NCBI GenBank assembly: GCA_030643455.1
Contig: DAOWLV010000093.1
Coordinates: 1 to 9,306 of the forward strand
Direction: 5' to 3'
DNA from: Candidatus Krumholzibacteriia bacterium
GTDB taxonomy: Bacteria > Krumholzibacteriota > Krumholzibacteriia > LZORAL124-64-63
DNA length: 9,306 bases
The translations under genes and the position numbers were made by a program. The notes below the pieces were generated by a model. That model made no database searches. It saw nothing but the letters and a program-made list of their open reading frames with translations, and had not been told where the DNA came from. Numbering within the stretch: the stretch's first letter is position 1; each line of letters opens with the position of its first letter. Positions 6,891 to 9,306 of this stretch are shown in pieces.

Positions 6891-6923
6891 AAAAAATATC
6901 AGGCGCCTCCCGAGGGAGACGCC
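6891..6923 (-). terminator. Rho-independent terminator of elbB
   Basis: On the minus strand GGCGTCTCCC (6923-6914) pairs with GGGAGGCGCC (6911-6902) with one G-U pair and a very tight loop. TGATA then leads into a T-run (6896-6891). It begins 23 bases past the elbB stop and separates elbB from the parA run. Confidence 0.85.
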
Positions 6924-6945
6924 GGATGGTGGCAGTGATGGGGTT

Positions 6946-7608
6946 TCAGCGGCACAGGCCCAGCAGTTTTTCCACAAAAGCCGCCGCTCCGTCGAATACC
7001 TCACCGATATTGCCGGCCATCATGTAGGCGGGGGTGGTGACCATGTTATTGCCTTCGTCCACCACCGTTGAAGCGGCCGCGCAATCGATGTGGTGGGCGC
7101 CCATCAGGATGATCTTGGCGGCGGTGGTCGGATCGTTGCCGATGGTCAACGACGGTTTCAGATCGGTTCCGAAGATGCGGGCCAGGATCACCGGGGCGAT
7201 GCACATGGCACCGATCGCCTTGCCCTGGCTGTGGGCCGCGCGCAGGAAGGACTCGACCTCGGGGTTGACGGTACAGTTTTCCCCGTCTACGGCAAACGTG
7301 CAGAGGTTCTTGGCGGCACCGAAACCTCCGGGCAGCAACACGGCGTCGAGGCCGGAGACATCGACTTCGGCCAGGGGCCGGATCTCGCCGCGGGCCAGAC
7401 GGGCGCTCTCGACAAGCATGTCCCGGGTTTCTCCTTCGGCCGGTTCGCCCGCCAGATGGTTCACCACATGCAACTGTGGGCCGGCCGGAGCACAGATCAC
7501 CGCTTCGGCCCCGGCGCGGTGCAGGGCCAGCAGGGCGGCGCACGCCTCGTGGATCTCCGAACCATCGAAGACTCCGCACCCACTCAAAACGACCGCTACT
7601 TTCTTCAT
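6946..7608 (-). CDS. elbB: ElbB family protein (DJ-1/PfpI superfamily, glyoxalase III-like)
   Basis: The product has 220 residues, almost the same as E. coli ElbB (about 217). It opens with MKKVAVVLSGCGVFDGSEIHEA, the family hallmark (broken here as SGCGVFDGSEIHEA for the motif at 9-22). It then shows LLPGGFGAAKNLC (91-103), the nucleophile-elbow cysteine C136 in AMCIAPV, and TTPAYM (191-196). ElbB is a cytoplasmic class I glutamine amidotransferase-like protein. The E. coli enzyme has been reported with weak glyoxalase activity and was linked by name to isoprenoid biosynthesis, but its physiological role is unclear. The ATG at 7608 is chosen because GGAGG is 6 bases upstream; an alternative in-frame start at 7641 lacks one. 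It appears monocistronic, with its own promoter and terminator, and is divergent from the ACT-domain gene. Confidence 0.92.
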   Translation of the reverse strand: MKKVAVVLSGCGVFDGSEIHEACAALLALHRAGAEAVICAPAGPQLHVVNHLAGEPAEGETRDMLVESARLARGEIRPLAEVDVSGLDAVLLPGGFGAAKNLCTFAVDGENCTVNPEVESFLRAAHSQGKAIGAMCIAPVILARIFGTDLKPSLTIGNDPTTAAKIILMGAHHIDCAAASTVVDEGNNMVTTPAYMMAGNIGEVFDGAAAFVEKLLGLCR

Positions 7609-7656
7609 TTTGGACCTCCGATCGGCAGGGGTGCGGGACAAGTACTTACATCCCTG

Positions 7657-7685
7657 CTTTTACCGGTTGGGGCCGTGGATGTCAA
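7657..7685 (-). promoter_or_regulatory. Sigma70-type promoter of elbB
   Basis: On the minus strand a perfect -35, TTGACA (7685-7680), is followed after exactly 17 bases by TAAAAG (7662-7657) as a -10 matching 4 of 6 positions. Transcription would start near 7650, giving a leader of about 40 bases before the elbB ATG. Confidence 0.65.
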
Positions 7686-7781
7686 CCCTCCGGCCCCGTT
7701 TCGGAAAAATTGATCCGGAACTTTCACAAACTCGAAGGATAATTTTGTTTCCCCCTTTTCAAGGGCTAGCTTTGGGGGGTT

Positions 7782-7801
7782 CGGTGGTGCGGGGACCGCC
7801 G
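7782..7801 (+). other. Hairpin in the presumed leader of the ACT-domain gene
   Basis: CGGTGGT (7782-7788) pairs with ACCGCCG (7795-7801), with one G-U pair, around the loop GCGGGG. It lies 53 bases before the ACT-protein start and has no T-run, so it is not a terminator. The wider gap 7609-7854 holds the elbB promoter; a GGATAAT at 7737-7743 could be a -10 for the plus-strand gene but lacks a well-spaced -35. Confidence 0.3.
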
Positions 7802-7854
7802 TAATAACCGGAACCATACTTTTCGCGTGAAAATGGCAACCTGGAGATACGGGC

Positions 7855-8331
7855 ATGACAGGGAAGATGGCAGTCGGTGGCATCACGAGGGTCGACAACC
7901 TCGTTCTGGTCCGGATCATGGGTGCGAAGAGGGGATACGGGCTGGCCGGTCGTGCTCTTTCGGGGCTGGGTCTCAAGGGGGTCAACATCACCTGCGTCAC
8001 CTCGTTCATCGACCGCGACGGTCTGAACAATATCGGCTTCGCCATCAAGGAGGACGACCTGGATCAGACCCTCGGCCTTTTGCAAACCCTCCAGGATGAA
8101 TTCCAGGCCCGGTCCATCGAATACCAGCGCCATTGCAGTTCGATATCCATCTATGGTCCGCATTTCAGCGAGCGCCCCGCCATTGCCGGCACCGTCTTCC
8201 AGGCCACCGGCGAATCAGGGGTGGAAATCCACATGATCGCCACCTCGTTTTCCACGGTTTCCTTCCTGACCAACGACAAGGATGCGGATGCAGCGGTGGC
8301 CAAGCTGCAGGAAAGCTTCCTGGTCCCCTGA
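7855..8331 (+). CDS. Stand-alone tandem ACT-domain protein (aspartokinase regulatory-domain-like)
   Basis: The product has 158 residues and appears to consist of two ACT domains, about 10-80 and 93-157, with no catalytic domain. The arrangement, including GITRVDNLVLVRIMG at the start and EIHMIATSFSTVSFLTND near the end, resembles the C-terminal regulatory half of aspartate kinase. There, paired ACT domains bind lysine or threonine at the interface. A free-standing pair could regulate an enzyme encoded elsewhere, sense an amino acid, or both; the ligand cannot be read from the sequence. The ATG at 7855 has GGAG 8 bases upstream (7843-7846). An internal ATG at 7867 has a crowded site and is less likely. 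The gene is divergent from elbB and its stop is 8 bases from the convergent kinase gene's stop. Confidence 0.8.
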   Translation: MTGKMAVGGITRVDNLVLVRIMGAKRGYGLAGRALSGLGLKGVNITCVTSFIDRDGLNNIGFAIKEDDLDQTLGLLQTLQDEFQARSIEYQRHCSSISIYGPHFSERPAIAGTVFQATGESGVEIHMIATSFSTVSFLTNDKDADAAVAKLQESFLVP

Positions 8332-8339
8332 TTCGAGGA

Positions 8340-9306
8340 TCAGTAGTTGAACCCACTGCCCCCGATGAATTCCCTCAAAAGTGAAGTGGGCGGTACCTGG
8401 CTGGCGTCGATGGGCAGCAACAGGGACAGCAGTTCGATCAGGGTGCGGGCCAGGCCGTAGTGTGGATCATCGGACTCCACCGCAGCCAACCTGGGTTCGG
8501 CCCACAGCTTCAGAACGGCCAGTTCATAGGTCAATCCGGAATTGAAAAACAGGTCCGCGTTACTCTGGTGGGGAAAGATGTGCATGTCTTCACCCTGCCG
8601 GACCTTGGGCCACCGTGCGAGGGTCTCGCTGGCGGTGTAGCCGCGGAACTGGGCATCCCGCACGATGCGACGGAACAGCCGGCTATGGGTGGTCTTGATG
8701 TAGCTGATGCTGTTGATGTTCAGATGGCACAGGGCCGACACGTAGATCTGCAGCTTGTCCACCGCCGGAATGGCCGGTGTGAGCTGGGGGTTCAGGGCGT
8801 GGATGCCCTCCACCAGCAGGGGCTGCCCGCGCTGGATGCGGGTGGGGGTTTCGCCGGTTTCGGCCCTGCCGGAGCGGAAGTCGAAGCGGGGAAGGAACAC
8901 ATCCTCGCCGGCCATCAGGGCCTTGAGGTGTTCATTGAACAGATCGATGTTCAACGCGCCCAGGGATTCGAAATCGTAGTCCCCGTCCTCGTCCCGGGGC
9001 GTCTTTTCCCGGTCGACGAAATAGTTGTCCAGGGACAGGGCCATGGGCTGCAGTCCCAGGACGCGTAGCTGGACCATCAGCCTCTTGGCGCTGCTGGTCT
9101 TGCCGGAGCTCGAGGGACCCGCCATCAGGACCAGGCGGCCTTCTTCCGGCAGATCGGCCACGCGCTGGGCCGCTTCCACGAAGAACTTGTTGTGACGGGC
9201 CTCGGAGATCTGGATCAAGTCGCTCGTACGGCCGTTGACGATGAACTCGTTCAGGCTGCCGGTGTCCTGCATCCCGATCTTTTCCGCCCAGGTCGTGTAT
9301 TCCCGC
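8340..9306 (-). CDS. Uridine kinase-like nucleoside kinase, C-terminal part (runs off right edge)
   Basis: The frame is open from the right edge to a TGA at 8342-8340, giving about 322 residues. Counting from the Met at 9272, the P-loop GPSSSGKTS is at 52-60, LDNYFVD at 81-87 (the uridine kinase substrate segment) and LLVEGIHALNP at 152-162. These are hallmarks of the phosphoribulokinase/uridine kinase family, which phosphorylates nucleosides with NTP. The Met at 9272 is not taken as the start. The frame continues upstream without a stop, and the segment around SLNEFIVNG matches the middle of longer (about 550 residue) family members, which carry TGS and threonyl-tRNA-synthetase-like domains ahead of the kinase. 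The N-terminal half is therefore expected beyond the window. Substrate specificity is uncertain; many such proteins are annotated only as nucleoside kinase. Confidence 0.85.
   Translation of the reverse strand, partial: REYTTWAEKIGMQDTGSLNEFIVNGRTSDLIQISEARHNKFFVEAAQRVADLPEEGRLVLMAGPSSSGKTSSAKRLMVQLRVLGLQPMALSLDNYFVDREKTPRDEDGDYDFESLGALNIDLFNEHLKALMAGEDVFLPRFDFRSGRAETGETPTRIQRGQPLLVEGIHALNPQLTPAIPAVDKLQIYVSALCHLNINSISYIKTTHSRLFRRIVRDAQFRGYTASETLARWPKVRQGEDMHIFPHQSNADLFFNSGLTYELAVLKLWAEPRLAAVESDDPHYGLARTLIELLSLLLPIDASQVPPTSLLREFIGGSGFNY

Noticed and set aside
7034..7804. Plus-strand frames of 256 and 207 residues opposite elbB
   Set aside because: They are antisense to a clear ElbB ortholog, show low-complexity composition, and would run through the elbB promoter.
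9270..9272. ATG at 9272 as the true start of the kinase
   Set aside because: The frame stays open to the window edge and the upstream residues fit the continuing family sequence, with no ribosome binding site ahead of this ATG.
1..9306. CRISPR arrays, tRNA or rRNA genes, insertion sequences or attachment sites
   Set aside because: No regularly spaced repeats, cloverleaf-like segments, transposase motifs or terminal inverted repeats were seen on either strand.

Overview
The window is GC-rich (roughly 60%), densely packed bacterial DNA with short intergenic gaps, GGAGG-type ribosome binding sites and stem-loop plus T-run terminators. The gene mix suggests an uncultured anaerobic or facultative Gram-negative bacterium that makes selenoproteins: the end of a membrane cytochrome b, a selenocysteine-encoding SelW-like gene, an orphan ParA ATPase, a Tdh-like dehydrogenase, ElbB, a stand-alone tandem-ACT protein and a uridine-kinase-like protein. 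A Desulfobacterota-like or FCB-candidate-phylum lineage would fit, but no marker gene here settles this.

Layout, plus strand, left side: the 3' end of a cytochrome b-type membrane protein (1-249) with a clear terminator; a second hairpin; then a 992-residue single-pass membrane protein (423-3401). Its cytoplasmic N-terminus resembles the GAP1-N domain of GTPase-associated conflict systems, and about 620 residues lie beyond the membrane segment. A terminator-like hairpin (3441-3470) follows, and directly after it a small acidic exported protein (3499-3999) with its own strong terminator.

Middle, minus strand, reading right to left: an operon-like run of ParA-family ATPase (6792-5530), zinc-dependent threonine-dehydrogenase-like enzyme (5485-4310, TTG start) and a 75-residue SelW/Rdx-family selenoprotein (4287-4060). 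The selenoprotein has an in-frame UGA in a CxxU motif, followed at the right distance by a hairpin with a GGUCU loop, as expected for a bacterial SECIS. Conventional gene calling misses this gene, and it is the main find here.

Right side: ElbB (7608-6946, minus) has a sigma70-type promoter and its own terminator. Divergent from it is a two-ACT-domain protein (7855-8331, plus). It converges, with only 8 bases between stop codons, on the C-terminal part of a uridine-kinase-like protein (minus) that runs off the right edge.

The dehydrogenase and selenoprotein probably share a transcript with ParA. A functional redox link between the enzyme and the selenoprotein is plausible but inferred from position only. 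The other genes show no obvious common pathway.
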